The position numbers and the translations under genes were made by a program. Shown here one piece after another: positions 23,109-34,434 of a DNA stretch of 64,000 nucleotides. This DNA is from Azolla caroliniana (lineage: Eukaryota > Polypodiophyta), in the NCBI GenBank assembly GCA_043228905.1, contig JBHGNT010000003.1, forward strand, positions 15,190,001 to 15,254,000, written 5' to 3'. A model generated the notes under the pieces. The model was given only the letters and a program-made list of their open reading frames with translations. It did not search any database and was not told the origin of the DNA. The stretch's first letter is position 1. The number at the start of each line of letters is the position of its first letter.

Positions 23109-24620
23109 TGAATGATTATTTCTGGCAAAGAAATAGGATAAGGTCAGAAAAATAGTCATAACATCAAGTCGTGATGTAAACATATCATGGGCCAACATTA
23201 ATCGATATCATGATCTCACGTCAATACCCCTCCAGATGTATAAGATGAGGTTCAAGATCAGGGTACTATGGTAACACAAAGGTGTTTTAAAAACCATGGG
23301 GGTGACAAATGAATGTCTTTCCCTTATCTCTATATCGATTTTTTCATGGTGGCTCCCCGAGGCTCAACCATTTATGTTCGCGCCATGAATAGTTTATACA
23401 CGAAAAAAATGTTAACAATAAACTATGTTTCTATGCCCACGTATGTGGTTTCGGCTCCTTAAGTCCTATTACGAGGACCGCGAGTGCACTTAGACCTAAA
23501 GTCTAAACATGTATTATACTCATATGTATCAACAATGTTGTATGGTCTTGGTCATATTTGAACTTGAGCCGTCGAGAACAAATACATTAAACACTTCAGC
23601 TAACCAAATAGGTTGCCCATGTTGAATGTTTAACATTTTATGTGGATAAGAGATATGCGAGGCATTTGCCCATATATGTTTTTTTAAAAGAAACATATAT
23701 GTCAAGAGTCCTTATTTCCCTCTCGTTTACTACAAACGATGTTGGTACGTAACCTAACCTCAAGTCTCATAATTACGATGGCATACACCAAAGTGCAACC
23801 TAATGGTCAAGCCAAATGAGCGCTCTTTTTGTAGTAGGCCCACGTGGCCCATCACATGGTTACGTCATTACGAATGCCTTTCGTAAGAATGATCTCATGG
23901 TGGCATCGTATCCATGTAATGAGGGTCAAGCCCTACGTTCTCAACATCATTGTGGCTATGAGCATTTTGTTACGCAACGAAATCAAAGTGACCAATGGGG
24001 ATGTCAACAAAAAAATTGTTGAAAAAAGGATGGTGACTACGCCATTCTCACAAAAATGTGAGGATGGCCACCAAGATACTTTCCCCGAAAAGGAAACATT
24101 CGATATAGAAATCACGTAAAAACTAATATACACATGTATATTTATCACATATATATGATCAAATACGTATACACGTGACCACATATGCATATATTAAAAA
24201 AAATTGTAACATCAAATAGCCAACATATGATGAAATCGAGACAACGTAATCAAGGCATATAGCCTCTACGCACATGAAACATCCAAAAATAAGGGTTAAT
24301 CATAATATGAGGTCAAATGTAACATATGTATGTGAATGTAATACACAATTGAGATATTGACTTCGTAAGAATACGACACAAATCACATATGAAATATATG
24401 TCAAATGAGGTATTGACCTCATACACATATGTAAATGTTTTATACAACCAATTAATTACCACTATGCCATCATTGAATCAATAAAAAAAAATACATATTG
24501 ACTGTATACATGATTAGATAGGAGAAGAAAAAATAGAAAACTAAAAAACAAGAAAGAGTTACCGAAGATCACCATCCATCAAGAACTCAAAAACAAATAA
24601 AGGAAACATTAGAAACATAA
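23109..24620 (-). other. Gypsy C long untranslated leader
   Basis: About 1.5 kb between the primer binding site and the presumed Gag start, AT-rich, no long open frame in any direction. Long leaders are common in plant LTR elements; no other content is recognised. Confidence 0.45.
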
Positions 24621-24632
24621 GCTCGGATACCA
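24621..24632 (-). other. Gypsy C primer binding site
   Basis: GCTCGGATACCA on plus is TGGTATCCGAGC on minus, one base from the usual initiator tRNA-Met primer site. It lies two bases from the LTR edge at 24635. Confidence 0.75.
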
Positions 24633-24634
24633 AC

Positions 24635-24957
24635 TGTCAAAGTTATGATCTAATGTAAGCATATGATAAAGATAAAAGATATAAGAAATAAGAAAGGTGA
24701 GAGAGAAAGAAGGGTGCCGATCCACCTGACCACCCCCGAGCGAAGGGATTGAGATGGACCCGAGCCTCGATCAGCGTCCCTTACCACCGTCGTGGCGTTG
24801 AGTCGTACCTGGTGTTTGGGTGCTCATTACAAGAGTTGACCCACCACAACGTCAAAGTCTCGACGTAGTGAAAAGATCATGAAATGAGGGTAGCTAGGCC
24901 TCATATTTATAGCGATACCCAAGGTCCCCAGGCAAGTTCACACTTGGCCTAATGGGT
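24635..24957 (-). mobile_element. Gypsy C 5' LTR (outer end uncertain)
   Basis: On minus it ends ...AACTTTGACA next to the primer site. A TATA box (complement of CATATTTATAGCG) is at about 24900. The outer end abuts the Z 5' LTR at 24958, so it may be truncated by that neighbour. Confidence 0.6.
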
Positions 24958-25387
24958 TGTTTTTGTCCGCCGAAATTGTAATCGTCAGACATGGTGTGTA
25001 AAATATATTAGAAACGTTACGAAATGTATGTAACGGTTCACGTGAGGAGCATGACCAACTAAAAGCCTTGTGTATATAAAGGGCAGAAATCCTTTGTAAG
25101 AGGGAGCGTGTAATTTTTGGGAGTGAATCTTTTGTAATAGAATCCTATCTTCTCTGATCTCCTTGTATGTCTGTGTAAGTAGTCCACTATCGTGGCGTTG
25201 CATTCTAATTCGTAACTATGGGTTGTAAGTGCAAGGTAAGTGCGTTCTCCCCTTCACACCCAGATGATACGTTTGCTTAGTATCCTGTTACGACTCACGC
25301 CCAACACAGACTTGTTCCTTGTAAACACAATTACCTTGAATTCTACCTCGAAGGACTGAGCATAGACAGTGTTCCTAATCGGTAACA
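24958..25387 (+). mobile_element. Gypsy Z 5' LTR
   Basis: Begins TGTTTTTGTCCGCCG and ends CCTAATCGGTAACA; 430 bp. TATA box TGTATATAAAGGGCAG at about 25070. It pairs with the 3' LTR at 30739-31154. The flanks (TGGGT left, ATTGT right) show no target duplication. Confidence 0.88.
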
Positions 25388-25410
25388 CTTTTGGCACGCC
25401 TGGTGACCTG
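25388..25410 (+). other. Gypsy Z primer-binding-site candidate
   Basis: CTTTTGGCACGCCTGGTGACC follows the LTR. TGGCACGCC begins with TGG, as a tRNA-primed site should, four bases from the LTR. I cannot name the tRNA with certainty. Confidence 0.5.
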
Positions 25411-26395
25411 TGATTCCTCGCAAACTAGCAGCAAGGAATGGATGTCTAGCCGTAGACGACCCAGAGAACCGACCCGACAGGATCAACCACTGACGATGTC
25501 TATCACTCGCTAGAAAAAAGAGCGCGCTAAGTGAAAACCTCGTCTCAACGACCACGATGTTTCCTTTCAGGAGTTCAAGATCGACCCCACGCTCACCGAA
25601 CACCACGACGTCAAGTAGGAAGCCCTGCCACCACAAGAAAACCGTGGTCTTCACTTGCCGACAGTCACCATAGCGTCCTGAATGGCTTTCTCCTACCCAC
25701 GCTTCAATGGTGAAATAGACATTGCAAGCCACATCCGACTGTTCCTGAATGTTTGGAATGCTAATCATATGGCGTAGCGGTTTCCAGCAATAGAAGTGCA
25801 CGAATCGAAGAGCGTAGAGTTCGGGTTAACTCTAGATGGTAGAGCGGCGTGTTGGCATTCTCAGATGGACTTGGCAGCAATCACAACCTTCGATCAACTG
25901 CAATAAGCATTTTTGCGGTTTTTTCATCGGAGGGTACCGCAACGTGAGGTCATCGGGCAATTCTACACCATTAAGCAATTGCCAACAAAATCCGTAGCGG
26001 ATTTCTGCCGATAGACGAAGAGACTAAAGAGATGTTTTTGGCAACTTTACGACAACCTATCCGGGCGACGCTTAACACGCATAGTGTGAAAGGGAAAACA
26101 ACGGATATGGTTATGGAACGAGCATTACACCTCGAATTAGAGGAAGAAGATGAGAGACTGCACATGTCATCGTTACAACAGGCATTGCCTCAGTACGAGG
26201 AACATTGATTCCTCCAGGCTATATAGTGCACAATCTGTTTAAATTCAGGGCATTCTGCGGTAGAGTGCAATATGAGAATTCATTGTCCGATATGTCACTC
26301 AAGGGCACACACGGTAGAGCAATGCGAATACATCATGCTTAATAGACCTACACCCGTTGTGCAACGCATAGAACCGCAACGACAACCTCCCAGGA
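25411..26395 (+). pseudogene. Gypsy Z: Gag with two zinc knuckles
   Basis: Decayed Gag homologous to that of element A. The core reads FLPIDEETKEMFLATLRQPI at about 26000-26060. It is followed by two CX2CX4HX4C knuckles, CTICLNSGHSAVEC at 26227-26268 and CPICHSRAHTVEQC at 26284-26325, both with all ligands kept. Several stops and frameshifts lie upstream. The paired knuckle is unlike the single one in the chromoviruses B and C. Confidence 0.8.
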
Positions 26396-27545
26396 ATGAT
26401 AAAGGGTGACAAGAGGAACGGTTCAGATATGCGGAACGGAATCAGCAGGAAGAGCGTTAGTACCGTAATCGCCGTAACAACAAACTCTATTCCGACGAGG
26501 AAGAATAGGAGGATGAAGACTATCGGAATACCAATCGATATAAAAAGGAGGGCCTCATTATGGCAATCGACGTTCGTCCACTAATTGTGGAGGGTTCAAT
26601 GGACCCCGACCAAATGCACACAATAGACAATATAGGGACCAACGTCGCTATGACGAGAGTTCGGAAGATGAGCGGCGTCAGGAGCCACACCAGGAACACC
26701 GACAACCACCACGACATAACATGAAACTTCAGCAAAATCAGGAGGAGCAAGCCATACCTGCAGAGGCAGCAACACCGCCAGGAGGAGAGAGAGGTGAGAC
26801 CAGTGTCCATTGTTTCGCAACTCAGTGTCCACATCGCAAAGGCAAGGAACCCGTTGTAAATACGATCACGACGGAAGTCCAACAGGTGACAACACGTTAA
26901 CAAGAAAAGAACGCGGATTGGGCTATGCAAGATGAGATACGCAAAGCAGCCCAAGCAAGGGTAGAAAAAACAAATGCGGCAAATACGGAGCATATGAGGC
27001 AGGAGTCCAGAAACAACAGTTTGTCGATGGAGGAGAACACATTATCACCGGATCCCATATGGCAAGCACTGGCAAATTGTGAAATAACAATGACCATGGA
27101 GAAGCTCCTCTGACTGGTTCCACGATTCCGGCAAGTCGTGGAGAATTGCATCAAGGGCACACCCGGATTAGATGTCTCAGCAAATTTTGCGGAGACTAGT
27201 GTTGGTCCATCAGTAGTGGATCACCATAATCCAACCATTCAGTTGGTACTACAAGGACAGGAAATCTTGGGATGTATAGTCCATGGAGGATCCGACGTCA
27301 ATATCACTAATACAAAGACGTGCACACAATTGGGAATTTCAGATTGGGAAGCCTACCCTTTTTGGCTCCACATGGTAGATACCCGTTCTGTCAGGCCCTT
27401 AGGGTTGATCCGAAAGTTAGGCATTATCCTTGGTGGCCATCATTTTGACATCTCTTCAGTGGTACTCGCACTGGACGCTCCGAGAGCATCCCCAATATTG
27501 CTCGGTAGACCGTGGCTACATTCGGCGAACATCAAACAGAACTAG
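26396..27545 (+). pseudogene. Gypsy Z: Gag tail and protease
   Basis: A basic arginine/glutamate-rich tail (26396-26900), then DPIWQALANCEITMTMEKLL, GLDVSANFAETSVG and VHGGSDVNITNTK at about 27280-27312, where the protease active-site aspartate of A (IDGGS) is replaced by histidine, and PILLGRPWLHSANIKQN. Open from 27138 to 27545, ending at TAG. Same order as in A. The active-site change argues against a working protease. Confidence 0.78.
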
Positions 27546-27605
27546 CAGCATAACTGTATCAATTTTAGACGGGGATGCAGCAAAGTTCGCGTACCCACTC
27601 AGGAA

Positions 27606-28430
27606 ATGGTGGCACAATGGAAGGGGATAACAACATTATATGCAGAAGACATAAATATGTTGGAAGGAGTAGACGATACAGAGCTGGAGGCATATCTTGA
27701 TGATCACCCATGGATCGTTCCATTGTTCAAAATTGATAAAATAGAAACTGTTGCGGATTACGCCCCCACTAATATGCTTCAGGAAGAGGCATACGAACTG
27801 GACCCAGAAAAAATAATGGAGTTACACAGAGCACGTGCACCATTCGAAAGGGAAATGGAAATCTCACGGAGAGTCACCGCCTCGGCATTGGAAGAAGTCA
27901 ATGTCGGAACGGTGGGAGACCCTTGACTACTCTCGATTGCGAAAGACTTACTTCCAAGTCAGAAGGCGGCGATGTTGGAATTGCTCAAGGAATATAAGGA
28001 TGTTTTTGCATGGTCACACGAGGACATGAAGGGGTTGGAACCAAAGTTTTATCAGCACAAAATCAACTTATCTACCGATGCAAAACCTGTACAGCAGCGT
28101 CGGTATCGAATGAACCCGAATTACGCGGCTCTGAACATTTAGCCCATCTTCGACTCTGTTTGGAACACTGTCGTACTTCACGTCTAGGCTTGAATCCAGC
28201 AAAATGTGCATTCGGTGTTACCAGTGGAGCTCTCCTTGGCCACATCGTAAGCAAGGAAGGGATAGCGGTGGATCCTAAGAAAATTGCAGTGATCATTGAA
28301 GCAAAAACTCCGACTACTTCCAAAATGCTCAGCCATTTTCTAGCACAAATACGTTGGCATAGCCGTATGTTACGGTATTTGGCGGATTTCGCTACCCCAA
28401 TACATGCCGCCATACATCGCCGTCGTATAT
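27606..28430 (+). pseudogene. Gypsy Z: linker and internally deleted reverse transcriptase
   Basis: 27606-27926 is open and reads DINMLEGVDDTELEAYLDDH and similar linker sequence shared with A. The start of the reverse transcriptase follows (LLKEYKDVFAWSHEDMKGLE), but at about 28125 the sequence jumps from the NPNYA motif to HLAHLRLCLEHCRTSRLGLN, skipping the catalytic palm present in A. It continues through LGHIVSKEGIAVDP to ADFATPIHAAIH, where a second deletion starts. Z therefore lacks the YxDD region. Confidence 0.85.
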
Positions 28431-30690
28431 GGGATGCCAAAACAGAAGGCAGGTATCATCATTGATACCTTTGAGGGGCGCGCAGTAGATTGGGGTGTAA
28501 TCAAGGGACCAACACTATGAGAGGGCATGCACGCGTACCAGGCCGGTAAAAAGCTAAGGCCAATTATACAACAGTACCTTACGATACTGTTTCCGCCTTG
28601 AGGTCTGCCCACACCACAGTCTAGTAATGTATGCCGCTACCATGATCCGCAAAACGATGGTTAGTAGAACTGGCAAACATAGAATGGGAGGAGGAACCAC
28701 AACCTTCCCATCCCGTAAAGCAAACAACGCAGCCGGAACAACCAGCAAGGGTAGAAGAAGCCACGAATGAGCAACAAACGGAATAGCACCATGAAAGCCT
28801 GAGGCCGAAACAACGTAGATTGGACTGAAAGGATGGTCGTGGACTGGTCAAAGACACAACCAGCCCGATCGACACTTCCGCCCCTACGAAGCCCGTAACT
28901 ACATTAGAGATAATCTAGGAACCACAGCCGATCATTACAGTTCAGTCACAACATGGAATACGAGTGCTCACGGCAGAAAGTGAGGTTCTGAAGTACCCAG
29001 ATATCCCAGATACGGCCCACGAGTTTGGCACAATATTATAGTTTGGAACAACGTACGAACTCATGGAATTTTTAGTGACGCAACATCAAGGTATCCCAGA
29101 GAATGGCAGAGGAGCACGCGAAACAACAAATGATTGAGTGTGCACTCACACAAACAACGGAAAGCGAAGATGAGGGGGCCCTTGCCAAGGTGGGCAGGCA
29201 ACAGAACACGGGGATTCGCCGCATGGGCATTGAATTACCCCCATTGAATACAACCCTCATTGAAATGCATAGGGAATTAGCTAAAGTTAGTATGGGCGCC
29301 AAGGACATGGCGATCAAAAATAAAAATGTCTGGAAAACAGTCAAGCAGACCCAAGCCCAACTACAGAAGGCTGAAGAGCGCATGGCAGAGTTAGAACGCG
29401 GCAAGGCTACGGCACAACAAAACCCTAGACCCACATCTAGTAATGACATGTCAAAGACCTTACGGGAGGAGGTCGAAGCACAGACCACCATTGCCGCAAA
29501 AGCAAAAAGAGCTACACAGATAGTGGAGTACGAGATTGACTGCCTCCACGCGGAACTCCGCCAATCATCAGACAGAGAAACAGATATCCAAGCAAAAGGA
29601 TGAAGGGCGGTGAAAGCACTAGAGGACAAGTTCGAGGCAAAGGCAACAACGCACAACAGTACAAAAGAGGAAAATAGGAAGCTGCATGAGGAAGCCCAAA
29701 AGACGAAAGCGGTGGTGATAGACTCCGGGAGTTATTAGAAGAGAAGAAAGCATGGTACGACGAACAGCTCGTATGGGAACTGGAACTGACGCATCAGGTA
29801 GAAGTCTGCCTGAATAATGAAATGGGCCGGCTAGAAGAACTACACCTGAAGGAATCCCAGATATGGGCGAAGGTAAAAACCCATTATAAGGAAGTGGCTA
29901 CAGCCAACAAGCATAAAATCGAAAACCTCAAGAAAGCTCTGGATGAAGCCCAAAACCGCTCCCAAACGATAGCCGACAATGCATGCATTCTTCTCCAAAT
30001 AAATCGCGAGAGGTTCACGACGCAATTGAAAACGGCATTGGACAAAGGTTGGACGGCGTGGGCAATGCAAGCAGCGGAATTCCATACCTATCGAGCGGAC
30101 TGGGAGAACCGACGAAAAGAAGGCCGAGGCATCTACAAGCTCAATGAGGAAAGCATCAACGACAGTACGAGAGGACCTCACATAGGATTATTGCACGCTA
30201 GCAGACTAGCACTCCGAGGAACTCGTGTAGCTGTTGGAAGATTTTGGGGAAATTCAGGAAGATATTTTTCACCGAAAAATGGAGATCAACAACACATAGC
30301 AAAGGGCGGAGCCAATTGCGATACCGGACAGTGATTTCGCCGAACAAGATGAACCTTAGTCTAATTCGAATGAACCACCAGAGGTGACCACGGCACCTAT
30401 CAACGCTACGGAAGATACAGATAAGGAAGGACCTCGTACACAGACGAAAGAGCCAACACCAAACCAACGAGGAATGAGCCGAATTGCGAACCAACTCAGC
30501 TGGTCTTGATCACACAGACAGAAGACGACAACACGGAGACTCGCACACCTACCGAGCACGACGAAGAAGGAAATGCGGAGCTACATAAACCGGTCGAGCA
30601 AAATAACGAAGCACTTATAGATGTCACGCTGTCTCCAGACTACGGCTTACGGATGGAACCAAATATCCTGGACATTTTGAATGATGAATA
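28431..30690 (+). pseudogene. Gypsy Z: extra coiled-coil ORF
   Basis: After a deletion that removed RNase H and integrase, the sequence continues in the extra ORF (IIIDTFEG-AVDWGVI), then WEEEPQPSHP, the basic LRPKQRRLD and a long coiled coil. Open pieces: 29103-29603 (TVKQTQAQLQKAEERMAELE, heptad-like) and 29822-30334 (DWENRRKEGRGIYKLNEESI), then an acidic tail 30506-30691 ending PNILDILNDE-stop. This is the most complete copy of the ORF's C-terminal two thirds. The protein is rich in E, K, Q and A with no membrane segment visible, so it does not look like an envelope glycoprotein. Confidence 0.72.
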
Positions 30691-30717
30691 GAGGGATGGG
30701 TCCGATGAGCCATGGCT

Positions 30718-30738
30718 CTGTCCCATAGGCGTGCCAAG
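30718..30738 (+). other. Conserved internal end before the Gypsy Z 3' LTR
   Basis: TGTCCCATAGGCGTGCCAAG precedes the 3' LTR. It recurs before the X LTR (11054-11073) and Y LTR (12170-12190). A purine tract, AGAGGGATGGG at about 30691, lies some 40 bp upstream rather than next to the LTR. Confidence 0.6.
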
Positions 30739-31154
30739 TGTTGTCCGCCGGAATTGTAACCGCCGAACATGGCACGTAAAATATATTAGACGCGTTAGGA
30801 AATGTATGTAACGGTTCACGCGAGGAGCGTGACTGACTAAAAGCATTGTGTATATATAAAGGGCAGAAATCCTCTGTAAGAGGGAGCCTGTAATTTTTGG
30901 GATTGAAGATTTTGTAATAGAATCCTATCTTCTCTGATCTCCTTGTTTGTCTGTGTAAGTAGTCTACTATCTTGGCACTGCATTCTAATTCGTAACTGTG
31001 GGTTGTAAGCATAGGGTAAGTGCGAACTAGACGATAGGTTTGCTTAGTATCCTGTTACGACTCACGCCCAACACGGACCTGTTCCTTGTAAACGCAATCA
31101 CTTTGAAGCCTACCTCAAAGGACTGAGCATAGACACTATTCCTAATTGGTAACA
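30739..31154 (+). mobile_element. Gypsy Z 3' LTR
   Basis: A 416-bp LTR, TGTTGTCCGCCGG to CCTAATTGGTAACA, with the TATA box at about 30849. It is clearly diverged from the 5' LTR and lacks a segment near 25250 of that copy, so the insertion is old compared with Copia-2. Confidence 0.88.
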
Positions 31155-31265
31155 ATTGTCTCAATCCCAAGGATTAAAAGTAATCCTCCCCTTCTTTACA
31201 CTCTCATTTAACCCTCACACTTATCCACATGTATAGAATACTACGGTAAATTCTCAACACGGGAT
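31155..31265. other. Short unassigned spacer
   Basis: Between the Z 3' LTR and the readable part of the second Copia-1 element. AT-rich, nothing recognised. Confidence 0.4.
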
Positions 31266-33505
31266 ATTATATGGTCATGCCTGTAACATAAGTTGTATTT
31301 CGGGCGGAAGCCAAGCTTGAGGCACCTTAGTATATTTGGTAGCATAGCCTTTGTGCATGTGCCGGATGAGAAGCGGAGAAAGCTAGATCCGAAGTCGGAG
31401 AAGTGCATCCTTGTCGGCTACTCACATGAGCAAAAGGGTTATAAGTGTTATAACCTCTGAACAAAACAATTTCGAGTGAGCCGAGATGTCGAATTTGATG
31501 AATCGGCATCATGGTACTCTCTATCGGCTCCGATGTTCGACTTCGACCCGATTCCGGAGAATGAGGCTAGTGAGCCCGAAACGATTCAGGCAGAAGATGA
31601 AGAAGAGTTTTGTACTCTAGATCAGAGTTTGATCTCATTCCGGCCAAGTGGGTCGAATGAGCGACTTAGTCGGCGAGTAGTGGAGACTCGGTCGTGCTTT
31701 CCTCGTGCAAAGAATCGAGGAGACGGTTCACACGCAAAGAGAAAGGGAAGAAAAAGATGTTGGAATAGAACATCGACAATGAAGAGCCAGATCAGAGCGA
31801 CTCTGACTCTGGAAAGAACGAAGACGGACCTTTGAAAACAACGTTTGAACTACCTAAGAAGGTTCTCAAACCGGAGAACGAGAAGTTACATTGATCAACC
31901 CACCAAAGGAACCCCGTAAAGAGGTACGGATACAATGAGTACATGGCGCATCACTATGCGTACATGACCAAAGTGGCGGAAGTGTGTGAGCCGGAGAACT
32001 ACGCAAAAGCGGCAAAGGTCGCAAGTTGGCATGCCACTGTGGAGGAAGAAATGCGAGCACTTGATGCCAACAACACTTGGGACCTGGTTGACCCTCCCCG
32101 ACTATGTAAACCGATCGTTTGCAAGGGGGTATACAAGGTAAAGTACAACGTTGACGGTTTGGTCAACCGGTACAAAGAACGGTTAGTGGCAAAGGGATAC
32201 ACACAGACCCACAGAATCTACTATGAAGAGACCTTCACTTTGGTAGCGAAGATGAACATGGTTCATGTGGTACTAGCGATTGTTGCGGCAAGAGGGTGGC
32301 ATCTTCACCAAATGGATGTGAAGAATGCATTTCTTCAAGGTGGTATGGAAGAACAGGTCTATAAGATCCAATCCCCTAGTTTCCAATCAGAGATGAACTA
32401 GTCGGTAGTATGCCGACTCAAGAAGTCGCTTTATGGTCTTAACCAAGCCCCCTGAGCTTGGAATGCAAAAATTACGCACCAATTGCGTAAGATGGGGTTT
32501 GCAGCCTCAAAATCCGACTCTTTAATGTTCATCCGGAAAGGGCCCGACGATCTGGTATGTATCCTGCTATATGTAGATGATCTAGTGATCACCGGACCCG
32601 GACTCGAAGAAATCAGCCATGTGAAGTCCCAATTGCTGAACGCATTTCAAATGAAGGACCTGGGGGAACTTCATTATTATCTTGGGATCGAGGTGATCTG
32701 GACTCCCGAAGGCATATTTCTCTCACTATGTGTGGAATATGTTGTACAAGTTCGGCATGACTAACTGCCGACCAATCTCCACACCCCTGGACCAGAACCT
32801 GAAGCTATGTCCCAACTCCGAACCGGCCTGCAACCAGAAATGATTCCGAAAAATTGTCGGAAGCCTTATCTACTTAACAATCACCCGACCCGACATCAGT
32901 TATACGGTTGGACTGATTAGCCAATTCATGCAGAAACCGACCGTGGAGCACCTTCAGTGCGCACCCCGGATACTTCGATATATTAGTGGCACTAAGGATA
33001 AGGGGTTGTTATACCCACGCGGTATAGCTTGGAAGCTAGTCTGATATACAAATGTCGATTGGGCTGGTGATGCATCGGATTGCCGATCCACCTCCGGATA
33101 TATGTTGTCTCTTGGTAGTGCAGCTGTTGTGTGGAGCATCAAAAATCAGCCAGTAGTGACTCTATCGAGCACTGAGGCTGAATATCGAGGGGCTACCATT
33201 GCCACATGTGAAGCCATCTGGCTTCGGCGACTGGTGCAAGACCTCCGGATCGAGATGCCAACCCCGATCATGATCTATTGCGACAACATAAGCATGATAC
33301 AAATCGCTAAGAATCCAGTATTCCATGCTCGGACAAAGCACATAGAAATGCATTATCACTTTGTCCGTGAGCGGGACTTGAGCGGTGAAGTTGAATTTTG
33401 ATATGTTCACATAGATCGGCAGGTTCCTGACATCTTCACCAAGCCTCTGAGATCGGCCAAGTTGCAACACTTTTCGAAGATGTTGAGCATTCCGCGTCTC
33501 GACGT
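31266..33505 (+). pseudogene. Copia-1b: integrase end, reverse transcriptase, RNase H
   Basis: Second Copia-1 3' part. Motifs in order: HLSIFGSIAFVHVPDEKRRK (integrase C-terminal region), SRDVEFDESASWY, the variable acidic linker, NTWDLVDPPRLCKPI, VNRYKERLVAKGYTQ, QMDVKNAFLQGGMEEQVYK, CILLYVDDLVITGPG (YVDD intact), FQMKDLGELHYYLGIEV, and RNase H AEYRGATIATCEAIWLRRLV with PIMIYCDN and ARTKHIEMHYHFVRE. In-frame TAG codons and frameshifts occur (for example near 32398 and 32453). The 5' half (gag, protease, integrase core) is missing. Confidence 0.88.
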
Positions 33506-34109
33506 GCCGCACTTGAGGGGGAGAACGGAAACAGATAATGGCACTGGACAAGGAGCCAGAGAGAAAGAGAGAACCAAGATAGGGGAAGATAAGAAGAACA
33601 AGAAAGTCAAGGAACAAGTCCGAACAAGCGGCGGCAACGGCAGAGTCAAAAAGGACAGAGTCGACTGGAAGGAGAAAGCCAAGTCCCGGACATGGTCCGA
33701 TGTTGTTAAAGGGCTTGAAACGGGAGACGAGTTGGAGACTACAACCTCAGACAAGAGCTAGAACAAATCGGAGGCAGCCGATTCGGTTCAACAATTTGAT
33801 TCAGATGATCCGGGTCTACTAAAGGCCAAGCGGACAAGAAGGCAACAGAAGTCGATACCGATATGGAGGAAACGACGGGTTGACATGCGCCAGAGTTGCA
33901 ACAACGAGGAAGCTGAGAAGGGCCTGTTGAGTAGACATGTCGACCAAGAAGGTCGAGGAGTGCAGAATCAGACGGGTCGTAGAAGGAAGAACTAAACCGG
34001 AGGAGGAGCGTGAGCGAGGCAGGAGGATGCAGGAAGGGGTCGAACGGAAGAACCAGCTACCACAGATACTGAAACCACGATCGGACCTCAAGTTGAGCTT
34101 GAGGGGGAG
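33506..34109 (+). pseudogene. Copia-1b: extra region between RNase H and LTR
   Basis: In the copy at 22311 the RNase H frame stops just before a purine tract and the LTR. Here that stop is replaced (DVPHLRG) and the frame stays open to 33761 with a K/R/E-rich sequence (DKKNKKVKEQ, DRVDWKEKAKSR). A first purine tract TTGAGGGGGAG is at 33512-33522 and a second, TTGAGGGGGAG, at 34098-34108 next to the LTR. About 590 bp thus lie between two purine tracts. No known domain. Confidence 0.65.
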
Positions 34110-34434
34110 TCTTGAGTGAGCATGCTCAACTAGAATAAGCCAGAGCCAAATCGGTATCCAGAATGGAGAACCGGATCGGTGTCCGGATGGTATCTAGAAC
34201 TAGGAGCTGGATCGGAGAGCCAGATCGGATTGTAATCTGTAGGCCGTTAGAGGCCTACGAATCTAGCCTAATACGTAGGCATATTTTTGGGAGTCAGTAT
34301 CAGTCGCTCATATGAGCATTGAAGTACTTGTCAGTACTTCTGTCAGTCCTTAAATGGACTTGTATAAAAGTGCTCTCTGAGCACATTCTATGTACAAAGT
34401 GCTATTATTTGGTGTGTCTGTGTTCTGCTGTTAT
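34110..34434 (+). mobile_element. Copia-1b 3' LTR, truncated
   Basis: Starts TCTTGAGTGAGCATGCTCAAC (TGTT of the family start is changed to TCTT) and matches the family LTR through TTGTATAAAAGTGCTC. An internal deletion lies near 34417, and the LTR is cut at 34434 by LTR D, leaving the family end CTAACTTTNACA absent. Confidence 0.82.

Noticed and set aside
28431-30690. Coiled-coil ORF as an envelope glycoprotein
   Set aside because: No signal peptide, transmembrane segment or furin-like site is visible; the location alone does not support an envelope role.
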